DNA of 64,000 nt, taken from NCBI GenBank assembly GCA_032690845.1, contig CM064425.1, positions 37,102,240 through 37,166,239 of the forward strand. The letters are read 5' to 3'. The notes beneath the pieces are model-generated. The model was not told the DNA's origin. It made no database searches and worked only from the letters and a program-made list of their open reading frames with translations. This document shows positions 36,734 to 47,558 of the stretch, one piece after another. Within the stretch, counting starts at the first letter, position 1. Each line of letters begins with the position of its first letter. Origin of the DNA: Eleusine coracana subsp. coracana (Eukaryota; Streptophyta; Magnoliopsida; Poales; Poaceae). Both the position numbers and the translations under genes were made by a program.

Positions 36734-37279
36734 GGGATGTGAAAATATGGTGGATCTAAACCCTTGCTAATGCTCGGGGGCTTGATGGCGAAGAGGATCT
36801 GTGGTGGCGATGGGAGGAGGCGCAAACCCTAGCTCTGGAAGCAGAGGAGTCGCAAGAACAGGGGAGGCGCGAGGAAGACGAAGCGTTGTGTGCAAATGGC
36901 GGCTTGGAATTGGAGTCAACAGTCCACTGTCCATTTTATACCTTCGCCTTTTTGACCTAGTCTCTGGGCCCCATGGGCTGGTATGGGCCGCACAGTGACG
37001 GGTTTTTCCTCTTAATAATAATAAAAACGTAAAAGGCTTTATTCTTTAAAAAGAATTAGAGCTATTAAACTTGAGCATTAATCTCGGGGGCTTCTTTGAT
37101 GAGAAGCAGTGGCAAATCCACTTAAAAATACTTTTTGTATCTATGTGATTTGATGATCATGTAGCAGAGGACTTGATGGTCGTACGAATGTAAGTTTAAG
37201 AGACAAGTTATTGATTGATGTCGATAATTAGTTATAAAAAGTAGACTTATATTAAGAAGGGTGACAATTCATTAAGGAT

Positions 37280-37420
37280 AAGCTATATTATGATTAATGT
37301 CATTTAGCTTAGTACTATTATATGATTGATGTCATTTAGCTTAGTACTATTATATGATTGATGTCATATTCTTTTATATGGGATAAGACATGATTGATGT
37401 CATAAAATTTAGATCCACAA
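37280..37420. repeat. Short tandem repeats before the 3' LTR, Tat element 2
   Basis: Repeated unit built on TATGATTGATGTCAT with TTAGCTTAGTACTAT between copies, including two adjacent near-identical units. Same motif family in copy 1. Confidence 0.75.
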
Positions 37421-37780
37421 GTCACTCGGACAAGAGTGTGTATCACTCGTCCGTTTTATCAATCGGTCGACAAGATTGATGTCTTGTTAATTGACCTTCT
37501 GGTTTGATGATCAGGAGTTTATTTAAGCTCAACTTGATGGTTTGAGTGAATTATATATAACAAAATATTAAGAGCTAATATTATTAGACTCTTGCATTAT
37601 TTGTTAGTCTCTAAATTATACAAGAGTCAGGGGCTACACCTGAACAGGTGCACCTAATCGGCGCACCAGATCCATCATGGACTTTTATCAAGAGGTCTTC
37701 CTAATTTGTGATCTAATCACATAATCTTGAAGATCACTCGGCAGGTCAGAGCTCAAAATCAGGAAGCACTCAGGGGCTGT

Positions 37781-38166
37781 TGTGGAATACTTACCTTATA
37801 GGTATCCATAGTTATGCCTAAGTCAGTAGATGACCGGGTACCTCATCCATAAGGTAACCAACCGAGTCGGCTTAGAGCGCAAGGCAATTAGAGATAGACT
37901 TTCTATAAGAATCTTTGTAGACTATGAGTAGAACTCTTCATGTACCCCTTGCCAACTGGATATATAAAGCGACAGGGAACCCCTATTGAGAGACAAGATA
38001 ACATACGAAACACAACATGAATATAAACCACAGAACACAGGACGTAGGGTTTTTACTCTCGTCGAGAGGGCCCGAACCTGTCTAAATCGATGTCTTGTGT
38101 CCTAACCATCGAGTTCTTAATCCCGACGTGGCCCTATAAATTTATTGCCGAGTATAAGTCTCGACA
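37781..38166 (+). repeat. 3' LTR of Tat element 2
   Basis: 386 bp, TGTGGAATAC to CTCGACA, preceded by the purine-rich AGGGGCTGT and followed by target duplicate CATAG. Confidence 0.95.
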
Positions 38167-38399
38167 CATAGCTTCTTTGAGTAGGCATAGCTTGCACATC
38201 GGAAAACTGGGGTAGTCCCAGGCCTATAGGGACTACCCACTGGCTCTGCCCATGTTTGCGTTGTTTGTAACATCTGACATGATCACGGATCGAATCTATG
38301 ATCGGCTCACCATGGAGTGCCATATATCCGACCTACAATCTGTTATTCCAGTTGCTTCTTTCTTCCTATATAGGGTTTTGTGTATGACATCTCCCAAGT

Positions 38400-39348
38400 G
38401 GCTCCTTTGTGGTAGAGGTATTACTGTACAGATACAATAATGCTCATCATCTGTCATCCAAATCACATCTGTTGGTTGTGGTTTCTATCACTGCCATCTT
38501 TAATTAAGGGGAAAATCTGAGGACAAAGGGAAAAATGCGGACTAAGTTCTCTGTCATCTTTCTCCAAAACGTGAGACTTGGCGGTGGTGAGAGACCAGAA
38601 TTGCGATCTGAACTAGGAACCTCATTCTTGCTGGTTAGGTACATCAGGATTAAGTGTGATTCTTTCTCGAGCTAATATTTAGTGCAAACCACATATTATG
38701 TGGAATCATAAAAACTCTATCAAAAACATGTTTAAAAGTCTTTAAAAATTTCATAACTTGGTATACATGTAGATGATATAGTGATAAACATGTACACAAA
38801 AGTTCAAGTCCAACTTCAACTTCATTTAAACAATACAAAAATATCAAATCAAATTACAGCATGTGCACTATTTTGTCTTTTTTTCCTTCCTTTTTTATAA
38901 TTTGTTATATTTGTCTCTTTAAAGTGATGTTGAATTTAGACTTGAACTTTTGTTTGCTTGTTTCCCACCATATCATCTACATGTGTATCAAGTTTCAAAA
39001 TTCTTAAAAACTTTATTGTATATTTTTAAAGAGGACTTTCACGATCCACTGTATAGATGGTTTGCACCAAATATTTTGCCTTCGTTTTTCAGTTGGACTT
39101 TATGGCAAAGATTACTATTTGTACAAGAATTGAATAATATCTATGGCGGCTGCAGATCACAATAGCTCTTCTACAAGTTTTGGACCTATGACGAAATGAA
39201 GAAATGTGTAATCATCCACATTTTCCCCTCCATCCTTGGATACTGATTGTATTTAATAGATAGGAAACTGGAGCCGGCGGTTGTGGTTTTCACGGTTGAT
39301 GGCAAGTATTACTGTATGCATACAGTAATACCTCTACCACAAAGAGCC
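38400..39348. mobile_element. Foldback element with two diverged arms of about 470 bp
   Basis: The outer ends GGCTCCTTTGTGGTAGAG and, inverted, GGCTCTTTGTGGTAGAG match, and pairing continues into the centre: TGCAAACCA, CATGTAGATGATAT and AAAAGTTCAAGTC recur as inverted pairs around a midpoint near 38885. No coding capacity or target duplication recognised. Long inverted arms resemble foldback or Mutator-like non-autonomous elements. Confidence 0.75.
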
Positions 39349-40149
39349 CCGCCCGTCATGTGCAGGAGCTGACCCAGGATTGAAAATGGAGGGGTGTTGA
39401 TTGAACCTCTTCCACTTCCATGCTGTCATAGACAAATCTCTTAGATGATCTTAGAACATAGAGAATCCTACATGTAGTAGTAACGACATATAGAAACTTC
39501 AGTACTAACCCTGACAAAGAAACATGCTAGCTAGGGCGCGGTTATAATAATATAGACTGATCTAGCTGAGCATTATTATGAGCACAAAAAAGACTTGCAT
39601 TATTGCGGATATATAAGCATAATATATGATGTAACATATTAGGTGAGAATTAGAAAAAACATCAACTCAACCATAGCGTCCAGAGCAAAGCAAGGTTACT
39701 CCTCTTTAAAGAAAAAGAAAGGGAAAATGGCGAAAACCCAAACGCACGCAGGTGCGTTGGAACGACTGAATACAAGCATGTTTCTCACAAGCAAGAAAGA
39801 GTATTAAGTTCTATAGAAAAGCTCATTAAATTGTATTCAGAGGTTCATCAGCGCGCTTCTCATGCCTTGATTGAGGTTTTTGTCGCCCTGTTACAGGTTC
39901 TGAGAAAGACTAATGGTTGAAGGTGACACAATCCTCTTTAAATTAATTTGGTTGACTGAGATCCTATCGTCATGATTATAAGAAATCTTATCGCTTTTAA
40001 AATTTGCATTCTACATGTCCTGTGTGTATTCAACCAAATAACTAAGGAACATGAACCAACAATAAAGTCCAGGCACTCTAAATCAGCAAATGTGTGTGGA
40101 CACAAAGCTTGATTCATAATAGGTTCTTCAACTATAAGCTATCTACATA
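39349..40149. other. Intergenic sequence, no gene recognised
   Basis: AT-rich DNA between the foldback element and a Stowaway-like MITE. No coding frame, inverted repeat or LTR recognised. Confidence 0.5.
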
Positions 40150-40377
40150 CTCCATCCGTTTAAAATTATTGTTGTCATTAATCTTTTAGCTACATTTGAC
40201 TATTTGTCTTATTAAGAATATAAGTTCATGCAAAATTGTAAGTTACATTTAAATTTTCTCTAGCTATAGGCAAATCTAAAAAATATATGATATATTTTTT
40301 AAAATTTTTTTGAATAAGATGAATGAATAAAAATTATAAAAAAATCAATAATGAAAATAATTTTAGAATGAAGAGAG
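40150..40377. mobile_element. Stowaway-like MITE
   Basis: About 228 bp, AT-rich, with ends CTCCATCCGTTTAAAATTATT and, inverted, CTCTCTTCATTCTAAAATT, flanked by TA on both sides (40148-40149, 40378-40379). Confidence 0.75.
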
Positions 40378-40416
40378 TATAGCAAAATTTCAGGGAAAAC
40401 TCATAAACACTATCGG

Positions 40417-40715
40417 CGACACCTGCTTTGTGCAAGGCCGCCCCACCTGCACGGAGGTCGTCGGGAGCGTGCTACCGCCTGCCGGGCTACTTGAGCCAGA
40501 GGACTGGCCTGATGGTAGACCTCGTGAGTCTTGCGGACCTCCATGTTGTCGTCCATCAGCAACTACCGTCATGTTGACGGTGTCAACATCACGCATGTCA
40601 GTCACACATTCGGCAAGATGACCCGCTTCAACGTCGACGGCTAGCTGTTGGGTGCGTGTGGTAAGAGGACACACATATGCACGGAGGAGGTACGGAGTTG
40701 GAGCATGCAGAACTC
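40417..40715 (+). pseudogene. DUF620 paralogue fragment
   Basis: Decayed copy of part of DUF620 exon 3. Recognisable pieces are GYLSQRTGLMVDL (about 40470-40510), SNYRHVDGVNITHVSHTFG (about 40558-40614) and a TEEVRSW-like piece near 40680, matching GYFSQRTGLLVGL, GDYRRVDGISIAHAGRT and the MEEAWSIEE region of the intact gene. Deletions, frame changes and a TAG destroy it. It is cut on the right by the LTR at 40724. Likely a tandem duplicate of the 25276-27035 gene, later separated by Tat element 2. Confidence 0.85.
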
Positions 40716-40723
40716 GACGGCGG

Positions 40724-41061
40724 TGTTGTCAGTACCATAGGCAAGGAGCCGCCAAAGGGAAGTAAGCGGGCCGTTAGCCTCCGGACCAAGAAGCCGAATG
40801 TGAGACTGGCCGGCCCAGAATGGATGAAGAAGTGAGCTGGTGTGTTGCGTGTGTGATTTGGCCGTGCGCTGTGTGCGTGCCCGGCTGGAGTCAGCTTGTA
40901 ATAGAAGATAAAGGGATAGGAGAGGCACGATGTGGTGAACCTTCTTGATCTGAACCAATCCTTCCCTGTTCGTGCTGAACCCCCTTATCCAGTTCATGCT
41001 AAACCTACCTTAGTTCCCTGCTTTTTCCTCCCCAATCTGTCAATCTAGCTTACTGCTAACA
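40724..41061 (+). repeat. Probable 5' LTR of the base-layer Ty3/gypsy element
   Basis: Begins TGTTGTCAG and ends TGCTAACA, followed two bases later by TTGGTGTCAGA, a plausible primer-binding site, and then a gag start at 41141. No second LTR is in the window, so the left border is inferred. Confidence 0.6.
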
Positions 41062-41140
41062 CTTGGTGTCAGATTCGTTCATCCTGGATCCACCAGATTA
41101 CCACCGAAAACCCACCTACCGCACCAAGCAACATATCGAG

Positions 41141-41198
41141 ATGGAAGAGTTGAGTGCTTCGGTTACCAAACTGGATACTCGCATGGGTTCGGTTGAGG
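41141..41198 (+). pseudogene. gag N-terminus of the base-layer gypsy element (first piece)
   Basis: Starts at ATG 41141 (MEELSASVTKLDTRMGSVE) and is interrupted after GGTTGAGG by the hAT transposon. It resumes at 44520 in the same frame once one copy of the duplication is removed. Confidence 0.85.
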
Positions 41199-44100
41199 CA
41201 GGGGCAGAGCCAGGAATTTTATAAAGGGATGGCTGGGCACAACCGGCTAAACAACATTAATATGTCAAAGTGTTTGTAGCCACTACCAACATATCATAAT
41301 GATATAGTTTTAAAGAATTCTCACACAAACTAATTTTATATTAAGCATTTGCATTGCATCTTGTCATAAAGTTTATGTCTCACTACATAAAAGAAATTAT
41401 TATTTAGAAACAAATGCTTACATGAATCTAACCTTTTTTATTTAAATCGTACTCTGCGATCTTTTATATCATAAAACTCATCAATGAGTGCATCAGTTGT
41501 GAACTGAACTGTAATTTCCTTCTCAATGTAGATTACTAGGCAATCTCTCAGAAATGCACCTCCCATTTTACTTCAAAGCCTTGTTTTAACAAGCTTCATC
41601 GCAGAAAATGCATGCTCAGTTGTTGCAGCCGGTAAAGTTAGAACAAGGCGAATCAATCTGTCAAAAAAAATATCAGTACTCAGAAAAATGATTAACATAT
41701 AAGCAATGTTGCAATGTAAATAAAGAGAGTAAGGGAAATATCATATTACCTGTCGATCAAATAATAGTCATCTGATTTGCCGGTTATAACTAGTCGGTGA
41801 CAGAGATCAGCAACAGTGGATAGATCCTGAAATTTAGAATTTTTTGTTACATCAAGCTCATAATGTTGCAATTGATGTCTCAACTTAATTCTTTCTTGCT
41901 CAGAAAAATCAGTAGGATCGAACTTTGATGCTAGTAGGCACACATCATCAATTTTGAATGAGCTAAATGAATCCTTAGGGTCCAACGATGTGCATAAAAT
42001 AAGTAGCTCTGTAGCTTGTTCACTGAACCTACAATTCAATTCATATGCTTGTTGATCAACTGCAACTATAAATATGTCATATCTATAGTGATGTTCAACT
42101 GTCATTTCATTCTGTGCACGAGATCGGATATAATCAACATAAAAGGCACTCATATCTGGAATTTGAATTCCTTGTTTATTGCAAAATGATGTCACATCAT
42201 TAATAAGTTTACTCCAACCATGATCCCTCAAATTTTGAATCAACTTTTTGGTAGTGAAAACATCATCCATAGCAATTACAATGTCTTGAGATTTTTGTTG
42301 CAACATTTTGCAGAGCATGTCCGTGATATCCATGAGTTCTTTCATAACATGTAGGATAAAAACAAAATCAAATGACATTAACTTTTTAACAGCACCTGAT
42401 GCCTTTGCTCTTCCAGACGGACTAGTTCCTGGACATCTAGCATTAGCAATATCTTTTAAGACTAAGTATGTAGGCTTGTAAAGCTTTAAAAGGCTACAAA
42501 CTGAATCATAATATGAGCTCCACCTAGTATCACCAGGACGCTGCAAGGTTCCAATTAGATTAGCACCACTTTCAGTTTCAAGGTCATCACGCTCAATTGG
42601 ATGCTCCGTTTCAGCAACTTGATAGTCATTCCAGTCATCATTTATCTTAGTAGAAGACAACATAGTAGTGACTACAAGAGCTAGATCTTCAAAAAAAGTA
42701 TGAACCTCCGTTACTTCTTTAGAGGCAGCAACAAGAGCTAACTGTAATTGATGAGCAAAACAATGGACATAATAAGCATATGGACACTCTTGATTAAACT
42801 TGACTTAAAACCCATTCCACTCCCCACGCATATTACTAGCACCATCATATCCTTGTCCACAAATACTCTGAATATCCAATTTATTGTCTGCTAAAATAGT
42901 GCTTAGTTCCTGTTTAGGAGTAGCTGAGCATGTATCATGAACATGAATACGATCCAGAAAGCGCTCTCTAACAAAGCCATCCTTGTCAACAAAACGAACA
43001 ACAAGTGCCTTTTGCTCTTTTCTAGACTCATCTCATGATTCATTGACAATTAAGCAAAACTTAGCATTAACAATTTCATTACGAATAGCTCTCTGAACAT
43101 TGCAAGCCATAAGATCTAATATTTCCTTTTGAATTATTCCCGAGGTATATTTAGCATTTTGTGGAGCATTACCTAGTACAACTGCCTTGACCTCCTCATT
43201 ATATGAAGCTAGAAGTTTTACCATTTCAAGAAAATTACCTTAATCCTTTGAATCCTCCGATTCATCATGTCCTTGGAATGGGCTAGCTTGGAATGCTAAC
43301 CATCGCACTGTGTCTATTGATGCTCTAAGACGTAATCTGTTCTTCTTGATGTCTTCATTTGTCTGCTTCTCCACAACATAATTAATATGATTTGGTTGAT
43401 TCTTCAAATTATGATAACACTGAACAAAATAATTATGAGCAGAACAAGCATTGCCCATGTGAGTCAGAAAAGCACAACGATCTTTATCATTAACCTTTTT
43501 CCAATTCCTAAAACCATCAACTATGAATGCATTTGATCCTTTCTTTCCTACTGGTTTCTTAGAGGAAAGAAAACAATAGAAGCAGAATGCTCTATCTTTT
43601 GCAGGTGAATATTCTAACCAAGGAAAAGCTTGGAACCAATGAGCTTGAAACCTGCGCTGATGCTTCACTGAACCGGAAGGAGGGTATACATCCATCAAAA
43701 ATTGATATGGATCATGTTTCATATATGCTCTGATAATTTGATCTCGATCATCAGGAGGATAGTCCCAAATTTGACAACGTAATCCTGGATCTCGTTCTAC
43801 TGCCAAAACACTACTATCCTCAGAATTAATTCTAGCAACTCTTTTAGGTGATGGTTGCATTAGATCCTCCTCCTCTTCTGATTGTGCAGCAAGCCATTCA
43901 TTAATCTCGTCATCTAAAACATCGCCTGATGCATTAGATGCATTATCTTTATTATAATATGATTCCATTGTCTTCAACTTACGTTTAGTCATATTTGCCT
44001 ATGGTAAAACAATAGTTTAATTTTTAATTGCTAATCATAAACTACAAGAATCAAATAAGTTCAAGAAACACAACAATCAATAAATTATAAGTATCACCTT

Positions 44101-44519
44101 GACTTGAAAAAATCCGTGGACCGTGGTCACCGTGGAGGCAAGCAACGCAAGCGAGCGACAGCGTCAACGTGTCGTAGACTCGCATGAATGCAGCAGCGCA
44201 GGTGAGCGACGGGCGACAGCATCGTGGTCATGGTACTCGTGGACCTGCGCTGCGTTCCGTGCCATGTGCGTGAAAACGGCGGAGCAGACGGGCGATGTGC
44301 GATGCCTGCTATGACTCCCGATCAACACCGATCCAGTGCGTTATTGACTCATGGGCTCACATACTGATTACCTTGGTTAATAGGCTACAAATATATAGTT
44401 CAGGCCCATGTTAAATTAGTTTTCCTGGCCCATGTACTCAAATATACAACAGATGAAATAAAATTTATGCAACATCGGGAGGGGCCATGGTCCCTGTTGG
44501 CCCCGTGCCTCTGCCACTG
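41199..44519 (-). mobile_element. hAT transposon (near-complete, mutated transposase)
   Basis: A 3,321-bp element flanked by a perfect 8-bp duplication GGTTGAGG (41191-41198 and 44520-44527). Ends are CAGGGGCAGAGCCAG and, inverted, CAGTGGCAGAGGCAC. It carries one transposase gene on the minus strand with a GC-rich 5' region at 44000-44500. It lies inside gypsy gag. Confidence 0.95.
41438..43992 (-). pseudogene. hAT transposase (TTF zinc finger, DUF4371 and dimerisation domains)
   Basis: Transposase that would cut and paste the surrounding element. From ATG 43992: N-terminal low-complexity segment, TTF-type zinc finger (HWFQAFPWLEYSPAKDRAFC, FCFYCFL, about residues 110-145), DUF4371-like region (MVKLLASYNEEVKAVVLG), RNase-H-like core (GQGYDGASNMRGEWNG, HCFAHQLQLALV, GDTRWSSYYDSV) and C-terminal hAT dimerisation region (LTLPAATTEHAFSAMKLVKT) after a 92-bp intron at 41658-41749, ending at TAA 41438-41440. 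Four premature stops: TAA 43240-43242, TGA 43033-43035, TAA 42805-42807 and TGA 41573-41575. Otherwise almost full length, so it died fairly recently. Similar plant proteins are often labelled ZMYM1-like. Confidence 0.92.
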
Positions 44520-44721
44520 GGTTGAGGAATCCATATCATCTCTCAATGGAGCCCTTGGGGAGTTCAAGACCGTCTTGTCCGGCATCTCGGATTTCATGAA
44601 GCTCTCCAAGGAGTGGAAATACCAGATCGATGATGAGCTGCGGGTGCGGCGCGCAGAGGTGGAGCAGATCCAGCCGCAGGTCTCCTCCCCAGGCGAGATC
44701 AACACCAACTGCCTTCCTTGA
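44520..44721 (+). pseudogene. gag of the base-layer gypsy element (second piece)
   Basis: Continues the gag N-terminus after the hAT element: ESISSLNGALGEFKTVLSGI, then a helical, Glu/Arg-rich segment (DELRVRRAEVEQIQPQ). A TGA ends the frame at 44719-44721. The following 180 bp to the copia element still looks like degraded gag linker. Confidence 0.8.
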
Positions 44722-44910
44722 CCGTCCCCAAGCCGTCATAGCTTCAATCAACATTGAGTGGTACTGATGCAGTCAACCCGTCTCCCATACAGCCTCGATC
44801 CGTTGCGTACGCCTCATATGGATACGAAGTACTCGGCCAATATGGGCACTACGATGACACAACTCGCTAGAGGGATAGTCATGAGGTAGTTACTACCTTC
44901 ATGCCACCTC

Positions 44911-45417
44911 TGTTAGGAGTGTTCTTGCCTACGCTAGGATCAAGAGAGGTAATCATGTGAAGTATGGGTTCTGGTTACAGGATCTAGGAGAAGGGGGAGA
45001 AGAGGATAAGGGTTACCTGGATTGTGAGGAAGTGGATCGGTAACCGAGGAGGCATCGATGGCCGGTTCCGATCATGTTGTTGACGGCGAGGATCTCATCA
45101 AGGGCATTGGCGATGTGTCGGGGCAGAGCGGATGGCGACCTACGGTGTCGACGGCCTTCAGGTCTCCACCGGCTCTGACCTAGGACGACAGCGAGGTAGG
45201 ACGTCATGGCGGCGGCTTCCCGTCGCTGGCTGAGCCCCTTCTTGGATCAGATTAGGGTTTGTAGGAGAGACTGGTGGTGTCGGTCAACTTGGGTATCTAT
45301 GCCCCAGTGTCTCTCCCCTTTTATGTGTGCAGTGCAACAGGGGCCCACCAACCAGAGGAGGGTTGGGGCGTGATCTGACGTTGGGCCATTGGGCCCAATG
45401 TTTCAGATCTACTAACA
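44911..45417 (-). repeat. 3' LTR of the copia element
   Basis: 507 bp, plus-strand TGTTAGGAGTG to CTACTAACA; the purine-rich tract (plus-strand TTCTCCTCCTAG) adjoins its right side. Shorter than the other LTR because of indels. Confidence 0.95.
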
Positions 45418-45584
45418 TTCTCCTCCTAGATCTCATATCATCATTACTTTACATTTTCTATTTCATCACGGATTTACACAGAGAGCATGTTTCATCGTCA
45501 TAGCTAAATACCGATAGATTCAACAACTACTATACATATCCCCGTTCAAAAACAGATGCATTTCTTGTGGCCCTAAGTCCAGAA

Positions 45585-46265
45585 TCATAAGGCTTCCCTT
45601 AAACCTATGCCGGCTATGTGTTCCTTGAACACGCTGGGCAGTAGGTCTTTCGTGAGCGGATCTGCAAGCATTCTTTCAGTCCTTAAATGCTCGAGACTTA
45701 TAGTGCGATCCTGGACTTTATCTTTCATAACATAGTACTTTATATTAATGTGCATGACAGCACCACTGGACTGATTGTTGTGAGCATACATTACTGCTGG
45801 TTCATTATCGCAGTATAACTTTAGTGATTTCTTAATACTGTCAACCACTCTTAATCCGGGTATAAATTTCTTTAGCTAGTTGACCTGCCCCGTGGCCTCA
45901 TAATATGCTATAAACTTAGCATACATGGTAGACCCTGCTGTAATGGTCTGTTTGGAGCTTTTCCATGAAATAGCTCCGCCTGCTAGGGTAAACACGTATC
46001 CCGATGTCGATTTCGTGTTATCTATAGCAAAGTCTGAATCAGAATACCCCACCACTTGGAGTGAATCTGATCTTTTGAATACTAACATGAGGCCTTTCGT
46101 TCCTTGCAAATATCGCAAGACTTTCTTTATCAACTTCCGGTGCTCTGGGCCTGGATTACTCTGAAATCTGCCAACTAACCCAGTAACAAAAGCCAAATCA
46201 GGGCATGTACATACTTGCGTATATTGCAAGCTTCCCACAGCCGAAGCATATAGTTTAGTTTTCAT
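45585..46265 (-). pseudogene. RNase H of the copia element
   Basis: Contains GYSDSDFAIDNTKSTSGYVF and AISWKSSKQTITAGSTMYA (46265-45876), then a frame break, then KLYCDNEPAVMYAHNNQ and LADPLTKDLLP (45848-45585). These are the standard copia RNase H motifs, in two frames. The usual STAEAEY motif has decayed to STMYAKF. Confidence 0.9.
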
Positions 46266-46298
46266 TTCATTGAGCTCATACTTATTCTTGGGTTTTTG

Positions 46299-47558
46299 TC
46301 AATCCCCAAATCTTTCGCCCTTGACTATGGGAGCAGGTGTGGCACTGCATTTGTGCATGTTGAATTTCTTCAACACCTTCTCTATATACGTCTTTTGAGA
46401 TAGTCCTAATGCGTACTTTCTTCTATCTCGGTGAATTTCAATGCCCAAAACATATGATGCTTCACCAAGATCTTTCATGTCAAAGTTCGAGGACAAGAAT
46501 TTCTTTGTTTCTTGTAGTAGACTGATATCACTACTAGCTAGTTGAATATCATCCACATATAAAACTAGGAAAATGAATTTTCCATTCTTGAACTTTGCAT
46601 AGATGCAATTGTCCTCAACATTTGCTTTGAATCCATATTTCTTTATTGTTCCATCGAACTTCAAGTATCATTGTCTTGAAGCTTGCTTTAATCCATAAAT
46701 GGATCTCTTTAAACGATATCCCATACTTTATTTTCCTTCCACAACAAAACCTTTCAATTGTGCCATGTAGACTCTTTCTTCTAAATCTCTATTTAGGAAT
46801 GCCGTTTTTACATCCATTTGATGTAACTCTAAATCGTAATGCGCCACTAGTGCCATTATAATCCTGAAGGAATCTTTACAAGAGACTGGAGAAATTGTCT
46901 CATTGTAATCAATTCCTTCTCTTTGCGTAAAGCCTTTAGCCACAAGTCATGCTTTAAACTTTTCTATATTCCCTCTAGAGTCATATTTGATCTTGTAGAC
47001 CCATTTACAACCTACTGTTTTGGCTCCTTTAGGAATTTCTTCTAAGTCCCAAACTTCATTGAGACTCATCGATTTCATTTTATCTTTCATGGCCTCCAAC
47101 CATTTAGATGAGTGGACACTTCTCATGGCTTCTTCATATGAGGTAGGATCATCCTCCATATGATATTCTTCTGTGTTATATAGTTCATAGTCAGTCGGTA
47201 TTGCTGACTTTCTAGCTCTTTGAGACCTTCTAGGGACCTCTTCATTTGGCACAATATCTGGTGGAGGCTCTTGTGAAGCCTGCTCTTCTGGCACATTATC
47301 TGTTTGAGGATGCTCCCCCACATCCGTGTCATCAATGTCTGTCGGTCCCTTATGAGCAGGTTTCTCTTGTACCACAGATGGAGTGACAACAGGTGCTGGC
47401 ACTGCAACGTCAGGCATCACAGGCGTAACATCAACAGGTAGTGAGAAGAAAGGTTCTTGACTCATAGAATCGGGTACATGTACACGCTTCTCCTCAAGAT
47501 CGATCTCTCGACCTACCATGCTCCCCCTGATCATATCGTCCTCTAAAAAAGATGGCAT
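46299..47558 (-). pseudogene. Reverse transcriptase of the copia element
   Basis: From the minus strand: linker and N-terminal part with SLNEVWDLEEIPKGAKTVGC and KYDSRGNIEKFKA (47558-46947), then AKGFTQREGIDYNETISPVS and QMDVKTAFLNRDLEERVYM (46943-46728), then FLVLYVDDIQLASSD (catalytic YVDD) and GEASYVLGIEIHRDR (46664-46299). Breaks near 46945 and 46670-46730 separate the pieces. Core motifs retained. Confidence 0.92.

Larger units (their letters stand above)
27520..38166 (+). mobile_element. Ty3/gypsy Tat-lineage LTR retrotransposon, copy 2
   Basis: A 10,647-bp element with a perfect 5-bp target duplication CATAG (27515-27519 and 38167-38171). Same family, order and orientation as copy 1: gag, protease, damaged reverse transcriptase, RNase H, second RNase H, integrase, spacer, antisense gene, repeat zone. 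About 600 bp covering the N-terminal half of the reverse transcriptase are missing near 30510. By hand the two 386-bp LTRs differ at about 34 positions (roughly 9%), indicating an old insertion. Not autonomous. Confidence 0.95.
27481..38254. mobile_element. Short hAT-type MITE split by Tat element 2
   Basis: Removing Tat element 2 and one copy of CATAG joins 27481-27519 to 38172-38254, a roughly 122-bp unit. Its ends are CAATGGTGGAGCCAG and, inverted, CATGGGCAGAGCCAG. It is flanked by TTTGCATT (27473-27480) and TTTGCGTT (38255-38262), an 8-bp duplication with one change. Those ends resemble the terminal GGCAGAGCCAG motif of the hAT transposon at 41199-44519. No coding capacity. Confidence 0.75.

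Noticed and set aside
44123..44314. Small plus-strand frame in the hAT 5' region
   Set aside because: Lies antisense to the likely transposase promoter or 5' UTR; no domain.
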